DNA of 64,000 nucleotides. It comes from an uncultured Selenomonadales bacterium (lineage in GTDB: Bacteria; Bacillota; Negativicutes; DSM-1736; Dendrosporobacteraceae). Below the pieces are notes generated by a model. It was not told where the DNA came from. It saw only the letters and a program-made list of their open reading frames with translations, and searched no databases. Position numbers and translations under genes: made by a program. This document shows positions 53,441 through 61,901 of this stretch, piece by piece (the first letter of the stretch is position 1; every line of letters starts with the position of its first letter). The DNA is taken from the NCBI GenBank assembly GCA_946407015.1, contig CAMJML010000003.1, positions 1 through 64,000 of the forward strand, written 5' to 3'.

Positions 53441-54007
53441 TTGCAGGTAGTTAATGTTGTATATGTTGCGCACTGTCTTTTGAAAAATAAGCTAACTGGG
53501 GCTTCAAATATCGTTGATGCTACGGCAGGGAAGGGTAAGGATACTCTGTTTTTAGCGCAAAATTCTGGCTTAGATGCGGAGATATGGGCATTTGATATTC
53601 AAGAGTCTGCCTTAGACGTGACCAAGAGACTCTTAGAACAACATCACGTTTCCAATAAAGTGCGCTTAATCTTGGATAGTCATGCCAATATCCATCAGTA
53701 TATAAAAAAACCTATTGACATCGCTATGTTTAATTTGGGCTACCTGCCTGGTGGCAGCCATGAAGTGGCCACTCATTCCTCCTCGACACTAGAAGCTGTA
53801 GAGCAGGTACTCAGATTATTAAATCATGGTGGCTTACTTTCTTTGGTTGCTTATCCGGGCCATGAAGAAGGCCAGCGTGAGAATACTTTGCTGCAGCAGG
53901 TTTTTTCAGGCTTACCTACACGCTGTTTTACGGTAAGCAAATGGGAAATGATCAATCATTTTAACAAGCCCCCGATTTTTTATTTAATCGAGAAAGTGAG
54001 GAACTGA
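53441..54007 (+). CDS. Class I SAM methyltransferase, YtqB-like
   Basis: A 188-residue methyltransferase with the SAM loop VDATAGKGKDTLFLA, FDIQESALDV, and the NLGYLPGG and VAYPGHEEG segments of the YtqB/MraW-like rRNA methyltransferase group. TTG 53441 lies one base after the nadK stop behind GGGGAGA; the longer frame to 53300 overlaps nadK. YtqB-type proteins have been described as acting on tRNA or rRNA, so the target is open. Same-strand run into argR. Confidence 0.82.
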   Translation: MQVVNVVYVAHCLLKNKLTGASNIVDATAGKGKDTLFLAQNSGLDAEIWAFDIQESALDVTKRLLEQHHVSNKVRLILDSHANIHQYIKKPIDIAMFNLGYLPGGSHEVATHSSSTLEAVEQVLRLLNHGGLLSLVAYPGHEEGQRENTLLQQVFSGLPTRCFTVSKWEMINHFNKPPIFYLIEKVRN

Positions 54008-54011
54008 AATA

Positions 54012-54464
54012 ATGAAGGCTGTGCGTCATGCTAATATTAAAGAAATTATTGAACATCATGTCATTGAGACACAGGAAGAATTGGCTGAAGCTTTACGGAA
54101 GAAGAATATTGAGGTCACTCAAGCTACCGTATCCAGGGATATTAAGGAATTGATGTTGATTAAGGTTCCAACCGGCGATGGGCGATACCGCTATGCTTTT
54201 CCTATGGAGAAGAATGTTGTTTTTTCTCAATCACGGATGGAGAGAATGTTTCAGGATTCGGTACTGGGGCTTGATTCCAGTGAAAATATTGTTGTTATTA
54301 AAACATTGCCAGGTACAGCTCAGGCTGTTGCTTCAACGATTGATTATGCGAAATGGCCGGAAATTATCGGCACAGTAGCTGGTGATGATAACATTTTAGT
54401 TGTTGTTAAGCCCACAGATGCAGCACCTCGAATCATTGCCAAGTTTCAAGCGCTAATACAGTAA
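54012..54464 (+). CDS. argR: Arginine repressor ArgR/AhrC
   Basis: A 150-residue hexameric arginine-sensing regulator. The N-terminal winged helix has TQATVSRDIKELMLIKVP; the C-terminal domain ends with GTVAGDDNILVVVK, where the GDD pair binds arginine. ATG 54012 follows GAGGAAC. argR before recN is conserved in Firmicutes. No Arg box was looked for outside this operon. Confidence 0.96.
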   Translation: MKAVRHANIKEIIEHHVIETQEELAEALRKKNIEVTQATVSRDIKELMLIKVPTGDGRYRYAFPMEKNVVFSQSRMERMFQDSVLGLDSSENIVVIKTLPGTAQAVASTIDYAKWPEIIGTVAGDDNILVVVKPTDAAPRIIAKFQALIQ

Positions 54465-54484
54465 GCAATTAGGAGAGAATGCTT

Positions 54485-56191
54485 GTGTTAAAAACGTTAA
54501 CGGTTATGAATTTTGCGTTGATCGAACAAGCGGTTGTAGAGTTTACTGGGGGATTAAATATTCTTACCGGAGAAACAGGTGCCGGTAAATCTATCTTAAT
54601 TGACGCATTTGGTATGATATTAGGCAATCGCTCATCGGTTGATCATATTCGCAAGGATACCGAGGCACTTCGTGTTGAAGCGGTATTTGACATTAGTGAT
54701 AATCCTGCAGTTTTTGCCTTGCTTAATCAGCAGGATATTGCTTGTGAAGAAGATGGTACGCTGATTGTCAATCGACGGTTTACACGTACCGGCAAAAATA
54801 CCATTACTGTAAATGGTTATCATGTGACATTAAATTTTTTGCGTCAACTTGGCGAGCTGTTGGTGGATATGCATGGGCAACATGAAAACCAGGCATTATT
54901 GCGTTCTGATACCCATTTATTATTGCTTGACTCCCATAATCAGCGAACAAAGGATATCCTTGAACAATATCAAGGCGTTTACTCCGAATGGCTGCGGGTT
55001 AGTCAGAAATTAATTAAAAGCCAGAATGAATCCCGTGAACGGGCACAGCGGCTTGATTTGCTTAGATGGCAAATTGATGAAATTGCAGCTGCGCATTTGA
55101 AGCCTAATGAGGATGCCGAATTAGAACAGGAAATGAAAATTTTGGCTAATGCAGAGAAAATCACGGCCTTATTAAGCCATGCCTATTCATTATTAAGCGA
55201 TGATAAAAAAGGCTATATTGGAATCATTGCAGGCTTAGCCGAAATCAAACGGAATTTGGAAACAGTTGTGCGTTATAACAGTAATTTGCAAGCGCAGCTA
55301 AATGTGATCACTGACGCACTTTACCAATTGGAAGATTGTAGCCGGGATATTCGTGAATATTATGAAACCGTAGACTACAATCCCGACAGATTAGCCTTTC
55401 TCCATGATCGGCTGGACACCATCTATAAATTAAGCAAAAAATATGGTCCTACTGCTCAAGAAATTTTAGACTATTATGGTCAAGCTGAACAAGAATTCCA
55501 TGCTCTATCAAGTCATGATGAGATGATTGAGGAACTTACTGTTCAAAAAGAAAATTTGGAAAAAACTTTGGCTATGCTGGCCAATGAGTTGACGTCGTTG
55601 CGTAAGCAAAGCGCAACCTTATTAGCGAGCGAAATTTGCGGTCATCTGGTGAATCTTGGAATGCCTAAGGCGCAGCTCAATATTCGCGTGGCAAGCACCG
55701 GAAAATTTACGATTCATGGCTGTGATGAGGTGGAGTTCCTGTTTTCGGCCAATGCAGGTGAAGAATTAAAGGCTGTTCATAAGGTGGCTTCAGGTGGAGA
55801 ACTTTCAAGGCTTGCATTAGCAATTAAGACGGTATGCGCTGCCCGCGATGCTGTTGGGACGATGGTCTTTGACGAAATCGATACGGGGATTGGTGGGCAA
55901 ACCGCACAAATGGTCGCCGAAAAAATTGCCATGGTCGCTGCCAGCAAACAGGTTTTATGTATTACTCATCTTCCTCAGATCGCTGTAATGGCAGATTCAC
56001 ATCTTTATATAGAAAAATGCTCCGATGAAGATCGAACGATTACTCAAATAGCCAGCTTAAATAAACAAAAACAAGTTATAGAGCTTGCTCGTATGATTGC
56101 AGGAACGGAAACTGAAGTTGCGCTCGATCATGCAGCACATATGTTAAGTATAGCGGCAAGTAAAAAAGATAAATGGAAAAATAAAGCGTAA
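54485..56191 (+). CDS. recN: DNA repair protein RecN
   Basis: A 568-residue SMC-like ATPase of double-strand break repair. N-terminal Walker A GETGAGKSIL, a long coiled-coil middle (about 150-380), and the C-terminal ABC signature VASGGELSRLALAIK with Walker B MVFDEIDTGIGG. GTG 54485 has AGGAGAGA at the right distance; ATG 54479, two codons earlier, is too close. The stop lies inside a terminator. Confidence 0.95.
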   Translation: MLKTLTVMNFALIEQAVVEFTGGLNILTGETGAGKSILIDAFGMILGNRSSVDHIRKDTEALRVEAVFDISDNPAVFALLNQQDIACEEDGTLIVNRRFTRTGKNTITVNGYHVTLNFLRQLGELLVDMHGQHENQALLRSDTHLLLLDSHNQRTKDILEQYQGVYSEWLRVSQKLIKSQNESRERAQRLDLLRWQIDEIAAAHLKPNEDAELEQEMKILANAEKITALLSHAYSLLSDDKKGYIGIIAGLAEIKRNLETVVRYNSNLQAQLNVITDALYQLEDCSRDIREYYETVDYNPDRLAFLHDRLDTIYKLSKKYGPTAQEILDYYGQAEQEFHALSSHDEMIEELTVQKENLEKTLAMLANELTSLRKQSATLLASEICGHLVNLGMPKAQLNIRVASTGKFTIHGCDEVEFLFSANAGEELKAVHKVASGGELSRLALAIKTVCAARDAVGTMVFDEIDTGIGGQTAQMVAEKIAMVAASKQVLCITHLPQIAVMADSHLYIEKCSDEDRTITQIASLNKQKQVIELARMIAGTETEVALDHAAHMLSIAASKKDKWKNKA

Positions 56192-56216
56192 GCGAGAGCT
56201 TACGCTTTATTTTTTG
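56180..56216 (+). terminator. Terminator overlapping the recN stop codon
   Basis: AATAAAGCGTAAGC (56180-56193) pairs perfectly with GCTTACGCTTTATT (56198-56211), then T to 56215. The recN TAA is inside the 5' arm. Confidence 0.93.
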
Positions 56217-56365
56217 CGAAAACGATCGATAATAAAGTTCCAAGGCAATAAATGCTTGTAATTCCGGAATAATCCCCAAAAAAAACGGGAATCTTTATTT
56301 TGAGATATAAACGATTCAAAAAAAGAACAGGGTTTGGCATAATGTTACAGGGAGTGATGGCAGCT

Positions 56366-57715
56366 ATGCTAGGTACTAAATGGCGTTCCCTATTAGGAAT
56401 GTGTATTGCCGTACTAATTATTGCTTTCTCGTCTTCGCCACAGTTTCGTAACATTTACGGTCTTCCGCCGCATATGAGAATTATTCAGGGAGAAACAGCT
56501 TTATTTGATGTCAACTATCCATTAACCGTTACGGTAAGCCAAAACGCAACAGACAGTATCAGAGTAAAATCTCAATCATCAGGTTACAACATTTCAAGGC
56601 CCGTCTTTCTTGAACCGGTAAAATTGGGACAAGCAACTGTAGAATTTAAGTTGCTTGGTCTCATTCCGATTCGTACCGTGCAAGTGGATGTCTTACCTCA
56701 ATTAAAGTTAATTCCCGGCGGACATTCAATTGGAGTTGTTCTTCAATCACACGGTGTAATCGTTGTTGGTAATTCACCTATTCAGACCGGTGATGGTCAG
56801 TTTATCACTCCAGCTAAAGATGCTGGAATTAATGTCGGCGATACTATTTTAAGCATTAATGACATCCCTGTTCAAAGCGATAACCAAGTGGCCGAAATTA
56901 TCGATTCAAATGGTCAAAATCAGCCCTTGAATTTTCTGATAAAAAGGGGTGATGAACAATTGAATATTTCGGTAAAACCAATTTTATGCAATGATACAAA
57001 ACGTTATCGTATCGGCCTATTCGTTCGCGATAGTGCGGCAGGAGTTGGCACATTGACCTTTTATGAACCCACTACCCGTACTTATGGTGCATTAGGTCAC
57101 GTCATAACCGACAGTGATACCAACCAGCCCATTGATTGCGAAAAGGGAAAAATCGTACCGGCAACCGTATCCGGGATTCAACATGGCAAACGTGGGCAGC
57201 CTGGTGAAAAAATTGGTGTGTTTATTGAAGAAGATCAATTATTAGGCAATATCCAAAAAAACACTCAATTTGGGATCTATGGTCATTTAAATGCCATGCT
57301 GAATAATGAGCTTTATTCTGAAGGCATACCAGTTGCATCGATGAATCAAGTTCAAACCGGTTATGCCGAAATGCTAACCGTAGTTGAAGGACAAACGATT
57401 GAACGGTTTGCGATTGAAATTCAGAAGATAAATTTACAGGATTCGCCTGAAAGCAAGGGGCTTGTCATAAAAGTGATTGATCCCCGGTTGCTTGAACGAA
57501 CAGGTGGTATCGTTCAGGGCATGAGTGGCAGCCCTATTATACAAAATGGAAAAATTGTTGGTGCTGTCACTCATGTTTTTGTGCATGATCCAACAAAAGG
57601 TTATGGCTGTTTTATCGATTGGATGCTTATGGAAAGCGGCATTATTCCTAAGAAAGATGCTCCAGCCAGCAAGCGACTTTTTACTGGGTCTTTTCCGCTA
57701 CGTAAAATAGCATAA
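56366..57715 (+). CDS. spoIVB: SpoIVB serine peptidase
   Basis: The forespore signalling protease that triggers pro-sigma-K processing. An N-terminal membrane helix (MCIAVLIIAFSSS) is followed by a PDZ domain (about residues 125-205: GVVLQSHGVIVVG, DTILSINDIPVQ) and the S55 peptidase. The serine is at 57530-57532 in GMSGSPII, and the histidine in GALGHVITDSD. Several in-frame starts exist (TTG 56300; ATG 56342, 56357, 56366); 56366 has GGGAG at 11 bases. It sits between recN and spo0A as in B. subtilis. Confidence 0.94.
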   Translation: MLGTKWRSLLGMCIAVLIIAFSSSPQFRNIYGLPPHMRIIQGETALFDVNYPLTVTVSQNATDSIRVKSQSSGYNISRPVFLEPVKLGQATVEFKLLGLIPIRTVQVDVLPQLKLIPGGHSIGVVLQSHGVIVVGNSPIQTGDGQFITPAKDAGINVGDTILSINDIPVQSDNQVAEIIDSNGQNQPLNFLIKRGDEQLNISVKPILCNDTKRYRIGLFVRDSAAGVGTLTFYEPTTRTYGALGHVITDSDTNQPIDCEKGKIVPATVSGIQHGKRGQPGEKIGVFIEEDQLLGNIQKNTQFGIYGHLNAMLNNELYSEGIPVASMNQVQTGYAEMLTVVEGQTIERFAIEIQKINLQDSPESKGLVIKVIDPRLLERTGGIVQGMSGSPIIQNGKIVGAVTHVFVHDPTKGYGCFIDWMLMESGIIPKKDAPASKRLFTGSFPLRKIA

Positions 57716-57726
57716 CCGGTATTTCG

Positions 57727-57757
57727 AGAGCAGCGAAAGGACGTTGCTCTTTTTTCT
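57727..57757 (+). terminator. Terminator after spoIVB
   Basis: AGAGCAGCG (57727-57735) pairs with CGTTGCTCT (57742-57750), one G-U, then T run. Confidence 0.88.
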
Positions 57758-57831
57758 TGAATTAAAACTATTATTAACTTTATCAATTTGTGTCTATACA
57801 AAAAATAATTTGGCTTTTATTTCCAGACAAG

Positions 57832-57858
57832 GAAGGAATTGACGGGGGTTTGTCGAAT
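57832..57858 (+). promoter_or_regulatory. Sigma-H promoter with overlapping Spo0A box, before spo0A
   Basis: GAAGGAATT (57832-57840), 11 bases, GTCGAAT (57852-57858) fits the sigma-H consensus RNAGGAWWW-N11/12-RNNGAAT at every fixed position. TGTCGAA (57851-57857) is a full 0A box (TGNCGAA) and overlaps the -10. Spo0A~P should thus affect its own sigma-H promoter. The leader is about 37 bases. In B. subtilis spo0A also has a sigma-H promoter with 0A boxes, but their arrangement differs. Confidence 0.8.
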
Positions 57859-57901
57859 CTTATTTTCAGAGTTCTAAAAAGCGCAAGGAGAGGATATAAC
57901 G

Positions 57902-58672
57902 GTGGTTAAAGAAAAAATTAGAGTAGCGATTGCTGATGATAATCGGGAATTTGTCAGTATTATTCAAGAATATCTGAATCAGCAGCCGGATATTGATTTA
58001 GTAGGTGTCGCATATAACGGCGAAGAAATTTTAACAATTATTGAAGAGAAAAAACCTGATGTTGTCATTTTAGATATTATTATGCCTCATCTTGATGGAA
58101 TTGGTGTACTCGAACGTATTAATGACTCAAATGGCAGACGCCCTAAAATTATTATGTTGACAGCTTTTGGCCAGGAAAGCATTACTCAAAGAGTGGTTGA
58201 GTTAGGAGCTGACTATTATATTTTAAAACCATTTAATATGGATGTTATTAGCAGCCGTATCAGACAACTTGCCAGTACCATTACATCACAGCGTCCGGTT
58301 GTAGCGCAGGCTTTGAAAGCCCGTCCTATTGATCTGGAGGTGACCAATATCATTCGTGAAATTGGTATTCCGGCGCATATTAAGGGCTATCAATATTTAC
58401 GCGATGCCATTATGATGATTATCGCAGAGATTGAACTACTTGGGGCTGTTACAAAAGTTCTTTATCCAATGATTGCTGAAAAATACTCCACAACTCCGAG
58501 CCGTGTTGAAAGAGCTATTCGACATGCTATTGAGGTTGCTTGGGGACGAGGAAATATGGAAATGATTAATCGGATTTTTGGTTATACGATTAAACTGGAA
58601 AAAGGCAAACCAACTAATTCGGAATTTATGGCCATGATTGCCGACAAGTTAAGAATGGAAATGCGTGCGTAA
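57902..58672 (+). CDS. spo0A: Sporulation master regulator Spo0A
   Basis: The response regulator that starts sporulation. The 256-residue protein has a receiver with acidic pair D12-D13, phosphorylation site D58 in VVILDIIMP, a threonine in MLTAFG and lysine in ILKPFN. The C-terminal Spo0A DNA-binding domain ends with [19 protein letters not shown], whose recognition helix is nearly invariant. GTG 57902 follows AAGGAGAGG. The sporulation histidine kinases and Spo0F/B phosphorelay are not in this window. Confidence 0.97.
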   Translation: MVKEKIRVAIADDNREFVSIIQEYLNQQPDIDLVGVAYNGEEILTIIEEKKPDVVILDIIMPHLDGIGVLERINDSNGRRPKIIMLTAFGQESITQRVVELGADYYILKPFNMDVISSRIRQLASTITSQRPVVAQALKARPIDLEVTNIIREIGIPAHIKGYQYLRDAIMMIIAEIELLGAVTKVLYPMIAEKYSTTPSRVERAIRHAIEVAWGRGNMEMINRIFGYTIKLEKGKPTNSEFMAMIADKLRMEMRA

Positions 58673-58674
58673 AC

Positions 58675-58714
58675 AAAAGCCACTGAGCAGATTAAGTTGC
58701 TCAGTGGCTTTTTT
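58675..58714 (+). terminator. Bidirectional terminator between spo0A and a minus-strand gene
   Basis: AAAAGCCACTGAGCA (58675-58689) pairs with TGCTCAGTGGCTTTT (58698-58712). T-runs follow on both strands, so it can end spo0A and the convergent gene at 58800-58928. Confidence 0.93.
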
Positions 58715-58799
58715 GCAGGAGTTTTTCAGTTATAACGGAATAAAATATAGAGAAAACTAACAATATTTCATATTGCATTTGATGTGGAGGTTAAAACGA

Positions 58800-58928
58800 T
58801 TAATGTAATTTATGTTCTAGAAATTCTTTCACTGTGGAATAGCTTTTTTTTAGCTCTTGAAGGTAGCGGCAAACATCTTTCATTTTGCCTGAGACATAAA
58901 AACTTTGGTACATGGTGATAATTTGCAT
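58800..58928 (-). CDS. Small minus-strand protein, 42 residues
   Basis: The only gene found on the minus strand. It reads MQIITMYQSFYVSGKM then KDVCRYLQELKKSYSTVKEF, ending LEHKLH. GGGAGGG lies seven bases before ATG 58928 on that strand; ATG 58934 two codons earlier is too close. It is slightly like YqzL-type proteins in the SGKM-Y-L segment, but I would not assign it. Convergent with spo0A, sharing its terminator. The remaining 58715-58799 and 58935-58993 hold no other gene that I see. Confidence 0.5.
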   Translation of the reverse strand: MQIITMYQSFYVSGKMKDVCRYLQELKKSYSTVKEFLEHKLH

Positions 58929-58993
58929 GGACATCCCTCCCTGTAGCAATATATATGATTAGCTTTGACAGAATAGAACCGGAGGTATAAATA

Positions 58994-59521
58994 ATGAAGC
59001 ATCTTATAGAAAAACATGTTAAGTCTGAAGTCGTTTTCGAAGGAAACTTACTGACTGTTCGCCGGGATACGGTAGAACTGCCGAATGGTAAATTGGCAAC
59101 CAGGGAGCTTATCCAACACCCTGGCGCCGTTGCTGTTGTGGCAGTAAGGGAGGATGGTAAAATTCTTTTGGTGCGGCAATACCGCTATCCTATTGACCAA
59201 GTTACATTAGAGATTCCTGCCGGCAAGCTGGATCAAGGTGAAAAACCTGAAGATTGCGCTAAGCGTGAATTGGAAGAGGAAACCGGGTATCAGGCAAAAA
59301 AACTACGATTACTTTCGTCCATTATCACTACACCAGGATTTACCAATGAAGTGATTCACTTATTTCTTGCCGAAGATTTAATTTTAGCCGAACAATGCCC
59401 GGATGAAGATGAATTTATTGATGCGGAGGCATTTACTAAAGCGGAGATCAGAACGATGATTGACAACGGAACAATTTGCGATGCGAAATCTTTAACAGGA
59501 TTATTATTGGCAGGTTTATAA
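58994..59521 (+). CDS. Nudix hydrolase, ADP-ribose pyrophosphatase type
   Basis: A 175-residue hydrolase with a complete Nudix box: GKLDQGEKPEDCAKRELEEE continuing TGY, at about residues 75-97. The VRQYRYP segment and the length fit ADP-ribose pyrophosphatases (B. subtilis NudF), which split ADP-ribose to AMP and ribose 5-phosphate. ATG 58994 follows GGAGGTATAAATA. It abuts the EndoQ-like gene by one base. Confidence 0.9.
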   Translation: MKHLIEKHVKSEVVFEGNLLTVRRDTVELPNGKLATRELIQHPGAVAVVAVREDGKILLVRQYRYPIDQVTLEIPAGKLDQGEKPEDCAKRELEEETGYQAKKLRLLSSIITTPGFTNEVIHLFLAEDLILAEQCPDEDEFIDAEAFTKAEIRTMIDNGTICDAKSLTGLLLAGL

Positions 59522-59522
59522 G

Positions 59523-60710
59523 ATGGCAAATTATTATTCAGATTTACATATTCATGTTGGAATTTCTGAAAATGGTCAATGGGTCAAAATACCGACTTCC
59601 AGCCGGTTAACGATAAAAAATATTTTGAATGAGGCGGTAGAACGCAAAGGCCTAGATATCATCGGCATCGTGGATGCGCTTTCGCCGGTAGTGCTTAATG
59701 ATTTAGAAGCATTAGTTGAAAATGGGGCACTTACCTTAAATGCCGGTGGTGGTTATCGATATCTTGATAAAATTACCCTTTTATTGGGTGCTGAAATTGA
59801 AACCTCTGAAAAACAAGGCGGACAAGCGCATACCTTAATCTTTTTGCCGGATATCTTCAGCATGAAAAAATTCTCTGAGCGCATGTCAAACCATATCCGC
59901 AATATTTGCCTAAGTTCTCAGAATGCTCATATCAGTTTAGGGAAGCTGATCGAGATCGCGAGCGAATATGAGGCCATCATTATCCCAGCGCATGTGTTTA
60001 CTCCTCATAAAAGCTTATTTGGGGTATGCTGCCAAAGATTAGAGAATATACTGACTGATCGGCAAATTGAGGGAATTGCAGCCCTTGAGCTTGGTTTAAG
60101 TGCTGACAATATTTTGGCGGATCGTATGCCCGAGCTGGCCGAATTCTCTTTTCTATCAAACTCAGACGCTCATTCACTTGATAAAATTGCAAGGGAATAT
60201 AATATCCTAGCCCTTGAGCAGGCTGATTTTATGGAGTTTCACAAAGCTTGCAAGCGTGAAGAAGGAAGACGGGTTGTCGCTAATTATGGCTTGGATCCTC
60301 GTTTAGGGAAATACCATCGCACTTTTTGTGCCGCTTGTAATGGTGTTATCTTGCAGCGGGTCGATACGGATGGCTTGTGTCCGTTTTGCAACAAGCCTAA
60401 GTTAATTAAAGGCGTATTTGACCGAATTGAAGAAATTGCTTCAGTTAACATACCGAATCATCCATCACACAGAGCGCCTTATTTTTATCAAATTCCACTC
60501 GAATTCATTCCTGGTATTGGAAAGAAAGCGATAGAAAAATTATTGACAGAATTTGGTACAGAGATGAATATTCTTCACCGGGCAACCTATGAGGAGTTAG
60601 TATCTTGTATTGGTAGACGGTTGGCTGATTTAATTGAACAAACTCGGTTGGGACAAGCGGTGATTGTCAACGGTGCAGGCGGGATTTACGGACGAGTTAT
60701 AAAAAGTTAA
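59523..60710 (+). CDS. Endonuclease Q family protein (PHP domain)
   Basis: A 395-residue DNA-repair nuclease candidate. The N-terminal PHP domain (YYSDLHIHVGIS, LLLGAEIETSE, SNSDAHS) supplies metal ligands; a zinc ribbon with CAAC and CPFC follows at about 263-290; a helix-hairpin-helix IPGIGKKAIEKLL at about 330 closes the protein. This matches EndoQ, which nicks 5' to deaminated bases such as uracil and hypoxanthine. In Firmicutes it lies next to the Nudix gene. Confidence 0.85.
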   Translation: MANYYSDLHIHVGISENGQWVKIPTSSRLTIKNILNEAVERKGLDIIGIVDALSPVVLNDLEALVENGALTLNAGGGYRYLDKITLLLGAEIETSEKQGGQAHTLIFLPDIFSMKKFSERMSNHIRNICLSSQNAHISLGKLIEIASEYEAIIIPAHVFTPHKSLFGVCCQRLENILTDRQIEGIAALELGLSADNILADRMPELAEFSFLSNSDAHSLDKIAREYNILALEQADFMEFHKACKREEGRRVVANYGLDPRLGKYHRTFCAACNGVILQRVDTDGLCPFCNKPKLIKGVFDRIEEIASVNIPNHPSHRAPYFYQIPLEFIPGIGKKAIEKLLTEFGTEMNILHRATYEELVSCIGRRLADLIEQTRLGQAVIVNGAGGIYGRVIKS

Positions 60711-60723
60711 TAGGGACAAAGTG

Positions 60724-60752
60724 GTATAAAGCTTACCTCCTTTGCATAGATT
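60724..60752 (+). promoter_or_regulatory. Candidate sigma-E promoter of spoIIM
   Basis: GTATAAA (60724-60730), 14 bases, CATAGATT (60745-60752) matches the -10 CATACAHT at seven of eight positions. spoIIM is sigma-E dependent in B. subtilis, in agreement. Confidence 0.65.
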
Positions 60753-60784
60753 GTAACAGGTTGAAGTGCAGGGAGGAACAGCAG

Positions 60785-61429
60785 ATGCTGGGCTATTTAC
60801 GGCAAAGTTTAGGGGAATATATAAAATCCAATATTGTGGCTTATTTTTTTATTATTCTCATTTTTATAGTGGGGATTGTCGTAGGGGCACTAGCTGTCAA
60901 AACGTTGCCGGATGAGCAAAAATCTGAGCTGATCAGTTATTTGAGAATATTATTCAACGGACTAACCAGTCATGCAGACGGGGGTGTAAATCCTTCAAAT
61001 CTATTAGGGCCAGTCATGATCAATAATCTTAAAACGATTGCTTTGATGTGGATTTTAGGCTTTACGGTTGTCGGAATCCCCTTTGTGTTATTTATGGTAT
61101 TCACCCGTGGATTTATCATTGGATTTACTGTTGGTTTTTTAGTTAATGAATATGTTATGAAAGGTCTAGTATTTGCACTTGCGTCTGTTCTTCCTCACAA
61201 TTTTTTAGCCATTCCGGCTATTTTAATTACGGGTGTATCTTCGACTACATTTTCTTTAAGATTATTGCGACGCAAATCACAGGTACGGACAAATTTATTT
61301 TATGAGGCATTAAGCTATACTGGAATTTGCATAGTGATGCTGCTGCTTATTCTGTTAGGAGCCATTATCGAGGTTTATGTGTCTCCGGTATTTATGAAAT
61401 TGGTTGCAGGTTTTTTAGTTAAAGAGTAA
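60785..61429 (+). CDS. spoIIM: Stage II sporulation protein M
   Basis: A 214-residue membrane protein with five predicted helices (for instance FIILIFIVGIVVGALAVKT and MLLLILLGAIIEVYVSP) and the GFIIGFTVGFLV segment of SpoIIM. With SpoIID and SpoIIP it degrades septal peptidoglycan in engulfment. ATG 60785 follows GGGAGG; the frame extends to 60761 but lacks a ribosome site there. A terminator follows. Confidence 0.93.
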   Translation: MLGYLRQSLGEYIKSNIVAYFFIILIFIVGIVVGALAVKTLPDEQKSELISYLRILFNGLTSHADGGVNPSNLLGPVMINNLKTIALMWILGFTVVGIPFVLFMVFTRGFIIGFTVGFLVNEYVMKGLVFALASVLPHNFLAIPAILITGVSSTTFSLRLLRRKSQVRTNLFYEALSYTGICIVMLLLILLGAIIEVYVSPVFMKLVAGFLVKE

Positions 61430-61440
61430 GCCGTCAGTCA

Positions 61441-61467
61441 GAGCTATAATGGTATAGCTCTTTTTTT
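61441..61467 (+). terminator. Terminator after spoIIM
   Basis: GAGCTATA (61441-61448) pairs with TATAGCTC (61453-61460), then a run of seven T. Confidence 0.92.
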
Positions 61468-61566
61468 ATGTCTTAGTTACAATTTTAAGTTTATTTGCGA
61501 ATAAACTGGTTATTGAGTGAATAATTATGATATTAGGTTAAGCTTGCTTGAAAGTGGGGTGGGTGA

Positions 61567-61770
61567 ATGCTACTTTATTTACCATGGAACAAAATTAAAA
61601 AAAAAGTTAAAATAGGAGTTAGAGTAATTATTTTAGCAGTGATTCTTTTTTACATTCTACCCAAGCTGCTAAGCCAATTTTGGTTTATGAATCAAAGTGA
61701 ACAAAAAATAAAGCCTAATTATTTGGAAAAGCCGCTGCGTGTAACCAATACAATCCAGCGAAGCGGCTAA
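61567..61770 (+). CDS. Small single-pass membrane protein, YqzK-like position
   Basis: A 67-residue protein: basic N-terminus, one membrane helix (VRVIILAVILFYILPKLL, about 18-35), then a charged tail. GGGGTGGGTG precedes ATG 61567. B. subtilis has the small protein YqzK (DUF4227) between spoIIM and xerD; this has the same size and layout, but I cannot assign it to that family by sequence. Confidence 0.55.
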   Translation: MLLYLPWNKIKKKVKIGVRVIILAVILFYILPKLLSQFWFMNQSEQKIKPNYLEKPLRVTNTIQRSG

Positions 61771-61799
61771 TTACAAAAAACGTAAAATTATAGTATATT

Positions 61800-61828
61800 T
61801 TGACAGTTAAATAAAGGAAATATAAATT
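61800..61828 (+). promoter_or_regulatory. Possible sigma-A promoter of xerD
   Basis: TTGACA (61800-61805) with TATAAA at 61821 (15 bases) or TAAATT at 61823 (17 bases). Confidence 0.45.
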
Positions 61829-61901
61829 TTATGTGGAATAGCTTCAAAGTAAAGCTTAGGTATATAGGAATCGTAAATCCGGGGAAAAGGGTGATATTGA
61901 G

